The notes: generated by a model not told the origin, from the sequence alone. A stretch of 64,000 nt of DNA from SCBR16-9 sp964537975 (GCA_964537975.1 CAZIDP010000005.1:62001-126000), one strand, 5' to 3'. Positions 8,551 through 17,821 are shown, numbered from the stretch's first letter. Numbers and translations are program-made.

Positions 8551-9567
8551 CTACGAAAAATCCACTGGAACACGCTCACCATTCAATTTTGCGGATTTAA
8601 TTTCTGCTTCAATCAGCTTGATAGTATTTACGGCAGAATCAGGTGCGGCTATTTCAGAAGGTTTGTCTTCTTGAATACATTGCAAAAAATGTCGCATCTC
8701 ATGAAAATACCCGTCACCTTCAGGCAATTGAATCGCCTCCGTCATCCCGTCCAGAGTATAAACATACAAACCAAGATCATTGTTCATGGCCAAGGTAGCC
8801 TTTTCCAGAGCAATGGTAAAGTTCATTCCGAAGGAATACCCCGAAGCATATTCCCAGGCACCTTCCGTTACAATCAATTGCGTATCGGTGTATTCATAAT
8901 CGGTTATGATGTGATCGATCCGTCCAGCTGCCATGCCACCAGAAAAACTTCGCACTGACTTTGGTTGTCCAAATACATATTGAACAAAGTCGGCATCGTG
9001 AATATGAAAATCCAAAGCAGCCAAACCACTTTCGGCACCTTTTTGTAACCAGCCTTTCCAGCTCCACGAGGGTAAGGGAGAAATTCGGTTGAAACGGGCT
9101 GTTAATACATTACCGTATTGCTTACTGTCAATAATCTCTTTAGCTTTGGCATACACGGGCCAAAAACGTATACAATGCGCTATGAACAAGTGACGATTAT
9201 ACTGCCTGGATGCCTGCAACATGGCTTCTGATTCAGCAGCATTCAACGCCATCGGTTTTTCACATATCACATGCTTACCTGCAGCCAACGCTGCTTCTGT
9301 GTGCTTCAGGTGCATAAATGTCGGGAGGCTAATGTCTACAACATCGATTTCGGGATCGTTGTACAAGTCTTCAGCTTTGGCATACTTCCGAACATTTGAA
9401 AAATCAACGATTTCTTCACCTCCATCTGGCAGCTTGAAACGGCCTTCCAGCCGACTTTCTTCAACATCAGAAACAGCAACTACTTCAGCTTCAGGCAATT
9501 GTAGAAATGTATCCCAGTGTACTTTACCGATAAATCCAAGTCCAACCAAACCAATACGTATTTTCAT
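8551..9567 (-). CDS. Gfo/Idh/MocA-family oxidoreductase
   Basis: A 338-residue NAD(P)-dependent dehydrogenase. A canonical Rossmann motif GLVGLGFIG begins at residue 5, the catalytic EKP triad is intact (CEKPMALN), and the C-terminal domain carries the Asp/His pair in DFHIHDADF. The start at 9567 is set by GGAG six bases upstream (GTGGAGTTTAATATG); the longer reading to 9639 has no ribosome site and an unlikely N-terminus. It heads a three-gene unit with a HAD hydrolase and a membrane protein. Unlike the homologue at 1106, every family motif is conventional. The substrate, probably a sugar or inositol-type polyol, is not deducible. Confidence 0.85.
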   Translation of the reverse strand: MKIRIGLVGLGFIGKVHWDTFLQLPEAEVVAVSDVEESRLEGRFKLPDGGEEIVDFSNVRKYAKAEDLYNDPEIDVVDISLPTFMHLKHTEAALAAGKHVICEKPMALNAAESEAMLQASRQYNRHLFIAHCIRFWPVYAKAKEIIDSKQYGNVLTARFNRISPLPSWSWKGWLQKGAESGLAALDFHIHDADFVQYVFGQPKSVRSFSGGMAAGRIDHIITDYEYTDTQLIVTEGAWEYASGYSFGMNFTIALEKATLAMNNDLGLYVYTLDGMTEAIQLPEGDGYFHEMRHFLQCIQEDKPSEIAAPDSAVNTIKLIEAEIKSAKLNGERVPVDFS

Positions 9568-9771
9568 ATTAAACTCCACTATAATCATTTTGTTTTTTAC
9601 ATTCAATCCAATATGTATATATATCAGATGAATGAACAAAGTACTTTATATCAAAGATGGAAAGCCAATTGCTATTTTAAAATAGCACAACTTCAGACAC
9701 ATTATAATAAAAAGCCTTTTATCACTTCAGTGTCTGTATTGTTGTACATCGAATTATCATAATGACTATGA

Positions 9772-10959
9772 TTATGTTGACGAATATGCTTTTTGTGCAG
9801 CTTGAACGGCAACACATGTCTTAATATCAGCGCCTAGACGGGTAAGGGTATCTTCCAATGCCCCAAGACAAACCAGGACATTCCGTGGTCTGCTTGAGTA
9901 ACCCATCAGCCCGATACGCCAGGCTTTACCTGCCATTACGCCAAGACCGGCTCCAATCTCCAGGCTGTACTCCTCCAATAATATGGCACGCACTTTCGCC
10001 TCATCTATCCCAACTGGCACGGATACAGCATTGAGTTGGGGTAGACAACTCGCCTCTGGTGCCAGGAATGACAAACCCATAGCTTCAATTCCAGCACGTA
10101 ATGCTCTATGATTTCTTCGGTGTCGTGCCCAGGCAGCTTCAAGTCCTTCTTCTTGTAACATTACCAAGGCTTCATGTAACGCGTATAGCGCATTGATGGG
10201 AGCCGTATGGTGATAGGCCCGTTTCCCTCCACCACCCCAATAAGACAACACAAGATTCAAGTCCAGAAACCAACTTTGAACTGGTGTCTTGCGGTTACGG
10301 GTTTTCTCAATTGCGTTTTCATTAAAGGACACCGGTGCCAAACCAGGTACGCACGACAAGCATTTCTGGCTACCGCTGTACACAGCATCAACTGACCAAT
10401 CATCATTGAAATAAGCAATTCCACCCAATCCTGTAACAGTATCTACAATAGTCAGGCAATCATAACGGTGGGCAATTTCAACCAGGGACTTCACATCGGA
10501 AGCTGCTCCAGTTGACGTTTCGGCATGTACGAAAGCAACCAATTTTGCTTCTGGATGTAGTTTCAACGTATCTTCTAATTTGTTCGGGTCTACAGGATGC
10601 CCCCAATCATCTTCCACCATCACAGGTATACCGCCACAACGGATAACATTTTCTTTCATACGCCCACCAAAGACACCGTTCTGACAAACAACCACGGTAT
10701 CACCTGGCTCAACCAAATTTACGAAACAGCACTCCATCCCTGCTGAACCAGGCGCAGAAACAGGAAAGGTAACATCATTTTGGGTTTGAAAAGCATACTG
10801 CAACAAGACTTTCAATTCATCCATCATTTTGATGAATTCCGGGTCGAGGTGACCAATGGTTGGCCGGGCAAGTGCCTGACTTACGCGGGGATGTATATCA
10901 GAAGGCCCTGGCCCCATCAGCGTCCGGGTCGGGGGGTAGAAAGATGTCTTTATTTCCAT
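9772..10959 (-). CDS. Class V aminotransferase, alanine/serine-glyoxylate type
   Basis: A 395-residue PLP enzyme of the alanine-glyoxylate / serine-pyruvate aminotransferase group. The N-terminal LMGPGPSDIHPRV is the family hallmark. The cofactor Asp is D173 (IVDTVTGLGG) and the Schiff-base Lys is K199 in SGSQKCL. The small domain ends with GAGLG...WRIGLMGYSS, including the substrate carboxylate-binding Arg. It transfers amino groups between alanine or serine and glyoxylate in the cytoplasm, feeding photorespiration-like or serine-cycle metabolism. AGGAG lies 9 bases before the ATG. It appears to be a single gene, with gaps of about 200 bases on both sides. Confidence 0.88.
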   Translation of the reverse strand: MEIKTSFYPPTRTLMGPGPSDIHPRVSQALARPTIGHLDPEFIKMMDELKVLLQYAFQTQNDVTFPVSAPGSAGMECCFVNLVEPGDTVVVCQNGVFGGRMKENVIRCGGIPVMVEDDWGHPVDPNKLEDTLKLHPEAKLVAFVHAETSTGAASDVKSLVEIAHRYDCLTIVDTVTGLGGIAYFNDDWSVDAVYSGSQKCLSCVPGLAPVSFNENAIEKTRNRKTPVQSWFLDLNLVLSYWGGGGKRAYHHTAPINALYALHEALVMLQEEGLEAAWARHRRNHRALRAGIEAMGLSFLAPEASCLPQLNAVSVPVGIDEAKVRAILLEEYSLEIGAGLGVMAGKAWRIGLMGYSSRPRNVLVCLGALEDTLTRLGADIKTCVAVQAAQKAYSST

Positions 10960-11158
10960 GTACTTTTACTCCTGTGTAAATAGCATTATAAAAAATAGAA
11001 TATAATTTAGAATATCCTGTACTCGCAGGAATCTTCCCGCTTAATTAAAAAATCAATATCTATAGAAGTCTGGCAAAACAAGGTAACATATCTGGTATAG
11101 ATGCGTAAAGACGAGATAACAAACGTGTTGCTCATAACCGCAATACGCGAATTTGCTG

Positions 11159-11899
11159 TTATGATCCATCAGGTAAGGTAATACCGATTTCACATAATTT
11201 ATTACGAGTTTGTCCAGCCCAATCTTGGTTGGCAGCTGGACTGGCAGGACTGGGGTGTGGAATTTTACAAATCTCTACTTTACGGCTGATTTCAAGGTTG
11301 TCTGTGCAGATCAATTCCAGACGTTTCAACGCAAAATTTCCAATACCAATTAGATACTTGGGCTGGTAGTACGACAACAATTCCACAAGTGCATTATCGC
11401 ATACAGTCAATAGGGCATTTCGCTCCTGAATGGGCAGTTTGTCGGGAGTAATATTTTTACCACCGGCTTCCATAAAAGCCAGAGGGCAATAATTCAACAC
11501 AATATTATCACTGAAAAAAACTTCTGGTGTACCATATATTGCCTGCATAAGTCCCCAGAAACGCTTACCACTCACTTCCCGGCGCCTGCATTGAAATCCT
11601 TCTATGGGACGCTTTGGGTGTTGTATCTCCGGTACTGCTGTAGGAACATCAATACCAATCCAGTCACGAACCATGGGGACATCTCCAAAGGGAATACCTG
11701 TTTGAACCATCCCCCATGGCCCTGGATTCATGCCGAGAAAAACAGCTTCCTTGTAAGCACCGTCATATCGCTCCAGATATTGAATCATGGCATTTTTGGC
11801 ATAACGGAGGGGATTATAAACACAGGCAACCGGGTTGGAAAACGACAATGCATCCACGGCATCAGCCAGATCATCATAAATTTGAACAGGGTTTTTCAT
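11159..11899 (-). CDS. SMUG1-like uracil-DNA glycosylase
   Basis: A 246-residue DNA repair enzyme that excises uracil and oxidised pyrimidines, matching SMUG1 in length and motifs. The active-site segment GMNPGPWGMVQTG begins at G56, followed by IPFGDV. The second motif HPSPASP carries the catalytic His215 with a DNA-intercalating stretch after it. The ATG at 11899 fits the family N-terminus; the reading open to 12037 would overlap the upstream TPR gene by 116 bases and adds unlike sequence. No strong ribosome site is seen, and coupling to the TPR gene 22 bases upstream is likely. SMUG1 is common in vertebrates and patchy in bacteria. Confidence 0.88.
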   Translation of the reverse strand: MKNPVQIYDDLADAVDALSFSNPVACVYNPLRYAKNAMIQYLERYDGAYKEAVFLGMNPGPWGMVQTGIPFGDVPMVRDWIGIDVPTAVPEIQHPKRPIEGFQCRRREVSGKRFWGLMQAIYGTPEVFFSDNIVLNYCPLAFMEAGGKNITPDKLPIQERNALLTVCDNALVELLSYYQPKYLIGIGNFALKRLELICTDNLEISRKVEICKIPHPSPASPAANQDWAGQTRNKLCEIGITLPDGS

Positions 11900-11921
11900 T
11901 CTAAAACTATCGCAATACAAA

Positions 11922-13007
11922 TCAACTAGACTTTTTTTTCCTTGGTGCAGGTTTCCGTGCGACAGGCTTCTTTTTTGCAGTAGCTTTTGCAGGAACCGGA
12001 GATACCGGTTTGCTCTGTTTAGCTGCCGCAAGACCACTAATTAATTCCACGTCATTGACAATTTTACCTACTGTTTTCCTGGAGACGGGTTTTTCTGCCA
12101 CAGGTTTGAAAAAGGGATCACTGTCCGGGATGGGAACATCCGCTTCTTCTGGTGTTTCCTCTTCCATATTATCAGGCTGGAACTCAGCGTTTCTTGAATC
12201 CACAGTATGAGTATCGGCATGCAGCATGTTATCCAGAACATTTTCAGTCAATATGTTTAATCGCGATAAATCATCAATTGCCAAGCGCGCAAATTGCGTT
12301 TCCGGACATCGTTCCAGGAGCATTCGATATAAAGCTTTAGCTTCATTAACACGGTTCAAATTAACTTCATACAGACGAGCTTTTTGATAAACAGCTTCTG
12401 ACCAGTAACGACGGTTATCATGAAAACGTTCGGCTATTTCTTCAAATAACGCAGCTGCTTCTTTATTGCGATCATCGGAACGCAGCAGTCGTGCTGCTTC
12501 AAACATGGCGCTTGCGGTATTTTCTCGATAAGATCGATACATGGCGACTGCACCATCAACATCACCCCGCAGCGCCATCTTTCGTGCAGCCGCAAATTCT
12601 GATGGGTCTTCAATAACTGCACTGAATGGGTCTATCGCATCTACGGTACGTGTTGCAAAGGAATTGACAACCGTATAGGTATAATAGGCAACAGGGACGG
12701 TGAAGAACAGTAAACTCCAGTAAAACAACATGAAACGTCGGTCAGGTTCTGGGGTCGAAGCCCCGAATAAGTCTAAAGGTTCAGCTTCCGACTGGGCAGG
12801 GATATTGGTGAAGTAGAGCGACGATACAACCAGACTAAACGCAACCAACATACCCAGCCACATCAACAATGCAACAGGTATAGGGACACTTTCCCCGATA
12901 CTGCTCCATCGCAATTTGATGATGCGCCCGGCCAGTAAGAGTACCAAAACAAAAAGGAGCAGAAACAGAAATTCTCCAATGTTTGGGTAATATACTGGTT
13001 CGTTCAT
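11922..13007 (-). CDS. Membrane-anchored TPR protein with basic tail
   Basis: A 361-residue protein of unknown role. Three hydrophobic spans (about residues 12-28, 42-64 and 92-112) are followed by a soluble helical domain with TPR-like repeats (about 135-240: AALFEEIAERF, EAKALYRMLLERCP). A linker rich in Glu and Pro comes next, then a Lys/Ala/Pro tail over the last 30 residues (KATAKKKPVARK) that resembles histone H1-like or nucleic-acid-binding tails. Such a tail behind a membrane anchor suggests it contacts DNA, RNA or an acidic polymer at the membrane; this is inference. The nearest GGGAG is 13 bases before the ATG, rather far. Confidence 0.75.
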   Translation of the reverse strand: MNEPVYYPNIGEFLFLLLFVLVLLLAGRIIKLRWSSIGESVPIPVALLMWLGMLVAFSLVVSSLYFTNIPAQSEAEPLDLFGASTPEPDRRFMLFYWSLLFFTVPVAYYTYTVVNSFATRTVDAIDPFSAVIEDPSEFAAARKMALRGDVDGAVAMYRSYRENTASAMFEAARLLRSDDRNKEAAALFEEIAERFHDNRRYWSEAVYQKARLYEVNLNRVNEAKALYRMLLERCPETQFARLAIDDLSRLNILTENVLDNMLHADTHTVDSRNAEFQPDNMEEETPEEADVPIPDSDPFFKPVAEKPVSRKTVGKIVNDVELISGLAAAKQSKPVSPVPAKATAKKKPVARKPAPRKKKSS

Positions 13008-13433
13008 ATGCTTAATTGATCTCCCAATTTAATGAAACGCTTCCAATTCGCGACCTACCCGATACAATTACTAATAATTAAGTTAACCAGCAGTTACAAC
13101 ACTTTCAACGAAAACGAAGTTTTCGTAAAAGGCACACCATACCCGCTGCATTCGTCAACTTATTACCCTAAAGTATAAGTATCGCATACTTTGCCGTCAA
13201 ACCCCAAAATATTTTTTTCAAATGCAAAGGAAAATATCTTATGTAACGCAGGCAAAACTGCCCTGCATAGGTATTCACTTTGTTTATAACTGGAAAAAGA
13301 AAAATATGTTACACTTTGAAAATCGGTTATACTTCATTGAAAACTAATTTGGTTAGAATATTTTTGCCTTTATTTTCTTTTTTTAAATGACACAATAAAA
13401 TAGGAATAACCATTGACAACGAAAGGCATATAA
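13008..13433. other. Divergent intergenic region before the GspE-like gene
   Basis: This 426-base AT-rich spacer separates the minus-strand TPR gene from the plus-strand ATPase gene and must carry both promoters. I see no coding frame. The only clear structure is the palindrome at 13108-13126. A TTGAAA at about 13315 and TATACT shortly after are too close together to be a convincing promoter pair. Confidence 0.5.
13108..13126. promoter_or_regulatory. Operator-like palindrome ACGAAAAC-GAA-GTTTTCGT
   Basis: A perfect 8-bp inverted repeat with a 3-base centre, flanked by CTTT on the left and AAAG on the right, in the divergent promoter region. No T-run follows, so it is not a terminator. It looks like a binding site for a dimeric repressor or a very stable small hairpin in the leader of one of the two genes. 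The regulator is unknown. Confidence 0.4.
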
Positions 13434-14699
13434 GTGGCCCGTGAGCTTCATACCGGTCAGGATTTAATCAAGGCCATACCACTGCCCCAGGTTCAAGAAC
13501 GCTTGCTTACTTCGCTTGAGCACAGCGATGAAACTGGTATTGCAGATGCCATTGATCTAATTCTCAGTCAAGGCGCATACCACGGGTGCAGTGACATCCA
13601 CCTGGAGCCTTGGACTGATTTCTATTCTATTCGATATCGAATTGATGGTATCTTGCATCAGATTGCCCTGTTACCACGCGATTTTCAGGCTAAGCTGAAT
13701 GCACGCATCAAAGTAATTGCAGACTTGGTCGTGTACCGAAAAGATGTACCACAAGACGGTCGTATCGACAAAGAGAAAACTTCGTGTGGACGTCCTATGC
13801 GTGTATCCACTGTTCCCACCATCAAGGGAGAAAAAACGGTAATCCGGTTATTGGGCGATTCGAAAGATATTTATTCGCTGGACATGCTGGGTTTTCAGCC
13901 TGAGATAGCAGAACATCTTCGCGAAATAATATCTCGTAGTCAAGGCACCATTTTATTGACTGGACCCAGCTCAAGCGGTAAAACCACTACGATTTATGCG
14001 CTACTGCGTGAACTGATGAATTTGCGAAAAAATGCTACGAATATTGTGACTGTGGAAGACCCCGTAGAATACGGTATGGACAAAATTGCGCAAATGCAAG
14101 TGAATCCCAACGTTGACTTTACATTTGCCAATGCACTACGCGCAATACTTCGGCAAGACCCTGAAGTGATCATGGTGGGTGAAATTCGCGATCGGGACAC
14201 AGCCAATATTGCCATTCAAGCTGGCCTGACAGGGCATTTTGTAATCAGCACCATTCACAGCGGGACAGCCGCGGGCGTATTTACACGTTTGTTGGATATG
14301 GGCATCGAACCATTCCTCGTAGCCTCATCACTGACTGGTGTCCTGGCGCAACGTCTGGTACGGCTCAACTGTCCGCAATGTCTCACTGAATATAATCCAG
14401 AGCCCATGATAATAAAGCGTTTTGGCCAGGATGAAAAAAACTGCAAATTTTATCGAAGTACAGGGTGTGATGCCTGTAACGGTATTGGATTTCGGGGACG
14501 CGCATCAATTGGGGAGTTGATGCTGGTTAACCAGGCTATCGGAGAAATAGTACTGACGCGGCCCACAACCTCACAATTACATCAAATAGCTATTGAGCAG
14601 AAAATGGAAACCATGGCTACAGATGGGTATCGAAAAGCACGAAAAGGTATTACAACGCTGGAAGAATTAATACGGGTTTTACCCGATTTGAGTTCATAA
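13434..14699 (+). CDS. GspE/PilB-type secretion or pilus ATPase
   Basis: A 421-residue type II secretion / type IV pilus assembly ATPase. The short N-terminus leads into the N2E domain (ILSQGAYHGCSDIHLEP), then Walker A GPSSSGKT (177-184), the Asp box (VTVEDPVEY, 207-213), Walker B with E250 (VIMVGEIRD) and the His box (ISTIHSG). The Zn-binding CPQC (313-316) and CDAC (345-348) are typical of GspE/PilB and absent from PilT. It lacks the large N1/MshEN domain of full-length PilB, which in MshE binds c-di-GMP. The GTG start has AAAGG 7 bases upstream. Pilins or inner-membrane platform genes are not nearby, so pilus and secretion roles cannot be separated. Confidence 0.85.
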   Translation: MARELHTGQDLIKAIPLPQVQERLLTSLEHSDETGIADAIDLILSQGAYHGCSDIHLEPWTDFYSIRYRIDGILHQIALLPRDFQAKLNARIKVIADLVVYRKDVPQDGRIDKEKTSCGRPMRVSTVPTIKGEKTVIRLLGDSKDIYSLDMLGFQPEIAEHLREIISRSQGTILLTGPSSSGKTTTIYALLRELMNLRKNATNIVTVEDPVEYGMDKIAQMQVNPNVDFTFANALRAILRQDPEVIMVGEIRDRDTANIAIQAGLTGHFVISTIHSGTAAGVFTRLLDMGIEPFLVASSLTGVLAQRLVRLNCPQCLTEYNPEPMIIKRFGQDEKNCKFYRSTGCDACNGIGFRGRASIGELMLVNQAIGEIVLTRPTTSQLHQIAIEQKMETMATDGYRKARKGITTLEELIRVLPDLSS

Positions 14700-14746
14700 T
14701 CTGCCAAGTATCATCCGTAACATTATGATTGACCATATTGGAGAGA

Positions 14747-14773
14747 TGCAGGATGAGTTCAGACTATCCTGCA
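14747..14773. other. 8-bp hairpin between the ATPase and the REC-GGDEF gene
   Basis: TGCAGGAT and ATCCTGCA form a perfect stem with an 11-base loop, 48 bases after the ATPase stop. No T-run follows, so it is more likely an mRNA-processing or attenuating hairpin than a complete terminator. It may set the expression ratio of the two genes. Confidence 0.4.
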
Positions 14774-14924
14774 ATGATTTATATACATTATTTGATGTTT
14801 GTCTGAGCAAGGTCATATTCACTACACTATTGATTATGGTTCACGCAATTTTCTATATATATTTATACAGGAAGCAAAATTTAGCATATCAGAAGTTTTG
14901 ATACCAGGGAGAGGGGCACACCAC

Positions 14925-15860
14925 ATGTTGAATGAATTAAATACATATCCACCACAAATTTTGGTTATCGAAGACGATGCCAACCAATTGAATACCATTC
15001 GCGATTATCTTACACGAGCACAATTTCAGGTACGCACAGCGGTGAATGGCTGGGAAGCATTAAAGCGCATCAAGGAATCGCCATTGGACCTGATTATTTC
15101 TGAAATGACTATCAATGACATGGATGGTGCCAGCTTGCGTGAAAAGTGTTTATTAACGCCAAGCACCCGCGATGTCCCGTTTTTATTCATTGTAGATGCC
15201 AAGCAAACAGACAATCAGGTTCGTGCCCTTCGAAGTGGTGTTGATGATGTCATTACCAAGCCCTTTGATCCTGTTGTTTTGGTTGCACATGTCCAGGCAG
15301 CCATTGAGCGACGGCATTCCTATGATCGTATGGTACGTATTGATCCCATGACCAGGTTGCTCAATCGTCCCACACTGGAAAAGGAACTGAGCGATGAGCT
15401 TGACCGGGTCAAACGCTACAAACGATTTGCCAGCATGATGGTTATCGATGTGGACAATTTGAATAACGTTAATATGGAAAATGGTGTTGCTTTGGGCGAT
15501 TTGCTGCTAACCTGTCTCTCTGGCATTGTACTCACAACAATTCGCACGATGGACATCGCAGGTCGTTACAGAGGAGCCATGTTTTTACTGTTTCTACCAG
15601 AAACAGACAAGCAAGGAGCTGCTGTTCTTGCCGCTCGAATTCAAAAACAACTTTTGGCCGTTGCCGATACCGTAGCCGGTGTAGAACTGACCTTCAGTGC
15701 GGGTATTGTAAGTGTTCCCGATGATGGAACAGAAATTCGTGAGCTGTTTACACGATGCGAACTTACATTGAAAAAGGCCAAAGAAGCGGGTCCTGGCAAT
15801 ACTGTATTCTGGGATCAAGCATTTATGGATGAACTCGAAGCATCACCAATGTTCGATTAA
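14925..15860 (+). CDS. REC-GGDEF protein with degenerate catalytic sites and intact I-site
   Basis: A 311-residue response-regulator/GGDEF protein. In the REC domain (residues 10-125) the acidic pair (E16-D17-D18) and the Lys (K112, TKPFDP) are kept, but the phosphoacceptor Asp aligns with Glu60 (LIISEMTINDMDG). In the GGDEF domain (135-300) the signature reads RGAMF (216-220), so cyclase activity is not expected. The inhibitory-site RxxD motif is intact as RTMD (207-210), at the correct five-residue spacing. The family pattern is that of a c-di-GMP receptor, not an enzyme. The start at 14925 has AGAGGGG 8 bases upstream. The neighbouring GspE/PilB-type ATPase suggests c-di-GMP control of that machine. 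Confidence 0.85.
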   Translation: MLNELNTYPPQILVIEDDANQLNTIRDYLTRAQFQVRTAVNGWEALKRIKESPLDLIISEMTINDMDGASLREKCLLTPSTRDVPFLFIVDAKQTDNQVRALRSGVDDVITKPFDPVVLVAHVQAAIERRHSYDRMVRIDPMTRLLNRPTLEKELSDELDRVKRYKRFASMMVIDVDNLNNVNMENGVALGDLLLTCLSGIVLTTIRTMDIAGRYRGAMFLLFLPETDKQGAAVLAARIQKQLLAVADTVAGVELTFSAGIVSVPDDGTEIRELFTRCELTLKKAKEAGPGNTVFWDQAFMDELEASPMFD

Positions 15861-15908
15861 TAAACAAATTCGATTTTACCTGAGTCGCTTTCAACAATTG
15901 GTTTAGAT

Positions 15909-16169
15909 ATGTCACATACTAATCAGGAAAAAAAGTCAAAATCTGCCTTTGAAAAAGACCCATACCCTAAAATGATCTTGATATGTATAGCCATAACAGG
16001 GCTGCTATTGTTGATAATTTTCGGGGTAATGTATTTTGATTTCTTTATAGTTCAAACTGAAGTTGAGGGGTTCGAGCCGTTTGATCTCCCCGAAGATGCA
16101 CTGCCAGAACGCATCACACCAATCAGAGAAAGTCACATGCCCATTGCATCAAGAATAGTTATATGCTAG
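15909..16169 (+). CDS. Small single-span membrane protein, unknown
   Basis: An 86-residue protein with a charged N-terminus (residues 1-21, Lys-rich), one hydrophobic span (about 23-46) and a 40-residue acidic extracytoplasmic tail rich in Glu and Pro. It starts 48 bases after the REC-GGDEF stop with no evident ribosome site. It may be a third member of the ATPase/receptor unit. No family is recognised; a chance reading frame cannot be excluded, although the composition looks like a real membrane protein. Confidence 0.5.
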   Translation: MSHTNQEKKSKSAFEKDPYPKMILICIAITGLLLLIIFGVMYFDFFIVQTEVEGFEPFDLPEDALPERITPIRESHMPIASRIVIC

Positions 16170-16235
16170 AATAGCTTATTGACTTATTCACTAGTTTTAT
16201 ACCTGTTTGTTTTTTACCAACAACGGAGGTTTATA

Positions 16236-17636
16236 ATGAGGTTATGCAATAGTATTATATGCACCTTGCTTTTTGTATCTTTATCATGGACAATTACAGC
16301 AATGGCAGAAGAAGACAGCCGGATTGAAACAGGTACCCAGGCTGACGGTTATAAGGGTATCTGGTTTACACTAGGTCAATTTGCAGAATATGGCGACAAA
16401 TATTCGGGTGGTCTCGGTACCTATACCGCCAAGCATATTCCGTTGGCCATCTACTCTGAAGAAGCAAACAAAACGTTTTTTGTTTATGGTGGCACACGTG
16501 CTCCAGATGAGAAGCACCTGTTGATCATGGTGTCGTACTATGATCACGAAACCGATAAAGTACCCAAACCAGTCATTGTGCATGACAAAGATGGTGTCAT
16601 TGATCCCCATGATAATCCGAGCATCAGCATGGACGACAAAGGCCATATCTGGGTATTTGTCAGCGGTCGGGGTAGAGGTCGCCCAGGATTTAAATACCGC
16701 AGTGTGAAACCATACGATATTTCTGCTTTCGATTTGATGGAAACAAGAGAAATGACCTATCCCCAGATATTCTGGGTAAAAGATAAGGGCTTCATGCACT
16801 GTTTGACACAATATCGTACAGGTCGCTTTTTGTATTGGGAAACAAGCGACGAGACAGGAGAAAACTGGGGGGAAACCAAAGCACTTGCTGAATTCGGTGG
16901 TCACTATCAGATAACCAATGCTGAAAATGGGCGTGTATTTACTGCTTTTAACCACCACCCGAATGCCAGTGTCGATCGCAGAACCAATATTTACTATGTC
17001 GAAACTAAAGACTTTGGTGAAACCTGGACCAATGCGAAAGGTGAAACTCTTGATTTACCATTGACAGAAGTTGAGAACCCCGCACTGGTTCGCGATTTCC
17101 TCTCCCATGAGCAGAACGTTTATATTAAAGATATTCGACTTGGACTGGACGGCCACCCTGTCATCTTGCACCTGGTTAGTCAGGGACATGCCGCAGGTCC
17201 GGAAAATGACCCCAGGACATGGGCAACCGCACGCTGGACTGGCGAAGACTGGGATTTTCGCGACATCACAACTTCCGGCCATAATTATGACACCGGTTCC
17301 TTGTACATTGAATCAGATGGAATGTGGCGCGTGATTATTCCTTCAGAAACCGGACCACAACAGTATGGTACCGGAGGGGAAATAGCCCTGTGGACCAGCA
17401 ACGACCAGGGCATGACCTGGGAGAAAGTGCGTGACATCACGTCCAACAGTAAGTACAATCATGGCTACGCCCGGCGACCTGTGAATGCGCATCCCGATTT
17501 CTACGCTTTCTGGGCTGACGGCAATCCAGATGAATTTTCCGAGTCCAGAATCTACTTCACCAATCGTGAAGGCGATGTAGTACGCGTATTGCCCTATCAT
17601 ATGGATGAAGATTTCGCGACACCCGAACGCTATTAA
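16236..17636 (+). CDS. Secreted BNR-repeat (sialidase-fold) protein
   Basis: A 466-residue exported protein. Residues 1-25 are a Sec signal peptide ending AMA-EE. The rest has repeated Asp-box-like segments (SISMDDKGHIWVF, TSNDQGMTWEKV, TKDFGETWTNA) typical of six-bladed beta-propellers of the BNR_4/sialidase type. These proteins bind or cleave polysaccharides; recent families include ulvan- and rhamnogalacturonan-type lyases, but catalytic residues cannot be assigned here. GGAGG six bases before the ATG sets the start; the reading from 16179 has no ribosome site. A strong terminator follows. With the sulfatase and the CotH and beta-helix proteins it suggests polysaccharide use. Confidence 0.8.
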   Translation: MRLCNSIICTLLFVSLSWTITAMAEEDSRIETGTQADGYKGIWFTLGQFAEYGDKYSGGLGTYTAKHIPLAIYSEEANKTFFVYGGTRAPDEKHLLIMVSYYDHETDKVPKPVIVHDKDGVIDPHDNPSISMDDKGHIWVFVSGRGRGRPGFKYRSVKPYDISAFDLMETREMTYPQIFWVKDKGFMHCLTQYRTGRFLYWETSDETGENWGETKALAEFGGHYQITNAENGRVFTAFNHHPNASVDRRTNIYYVETKDFGETWTNAKGETLDLPLTEVENPALVRDFLSHEQNVYIKDIRLGLDGHPVILHLVSQGHAAGPENDPRTWATARWTGEDWDFRDITTSGHNYDTGSLYIESDGMWRVIIPSETGPQQYGTGGEIALWTSNDQGMTWEKVRDITSNSKYNHGYARRPVNAHPDFYAFWADGNPDEFSESRIYFTNREGDVVRVLPYHMDEDFATPERY

Positions 17637-17647
17637 TTAACATTTTG

Positions 17648-17687
17648 GCTGGAGCAATGGAATAACCACCTTGCTCTAGCTTTTTTT
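17648..17687 (+). terminator. Intrinsic terminator after the BNR gene
   Basis: GCTGGAGCAA pairs with TTGCTCTAGC (10 bp with one G-U pair) across a 13-base loop and is followed directly by seven T residues. It lies 11 bases after the stop codon on the plus strand. A textbook rho-independent terminator. Confidence 0.9.
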
Positions 17688-17821
17688 ATGACTTCTTGTA
17701 TTGGTTATCTCTTTAGCCCAAGGTTACCTGTACTTATCATTGAAATCAAAGTAAACCATCACCAATTTTTGTCAAGTATATTGTCTCTGACGATTGGATA
17801 TTCCGAACCAATATTTTTTAC

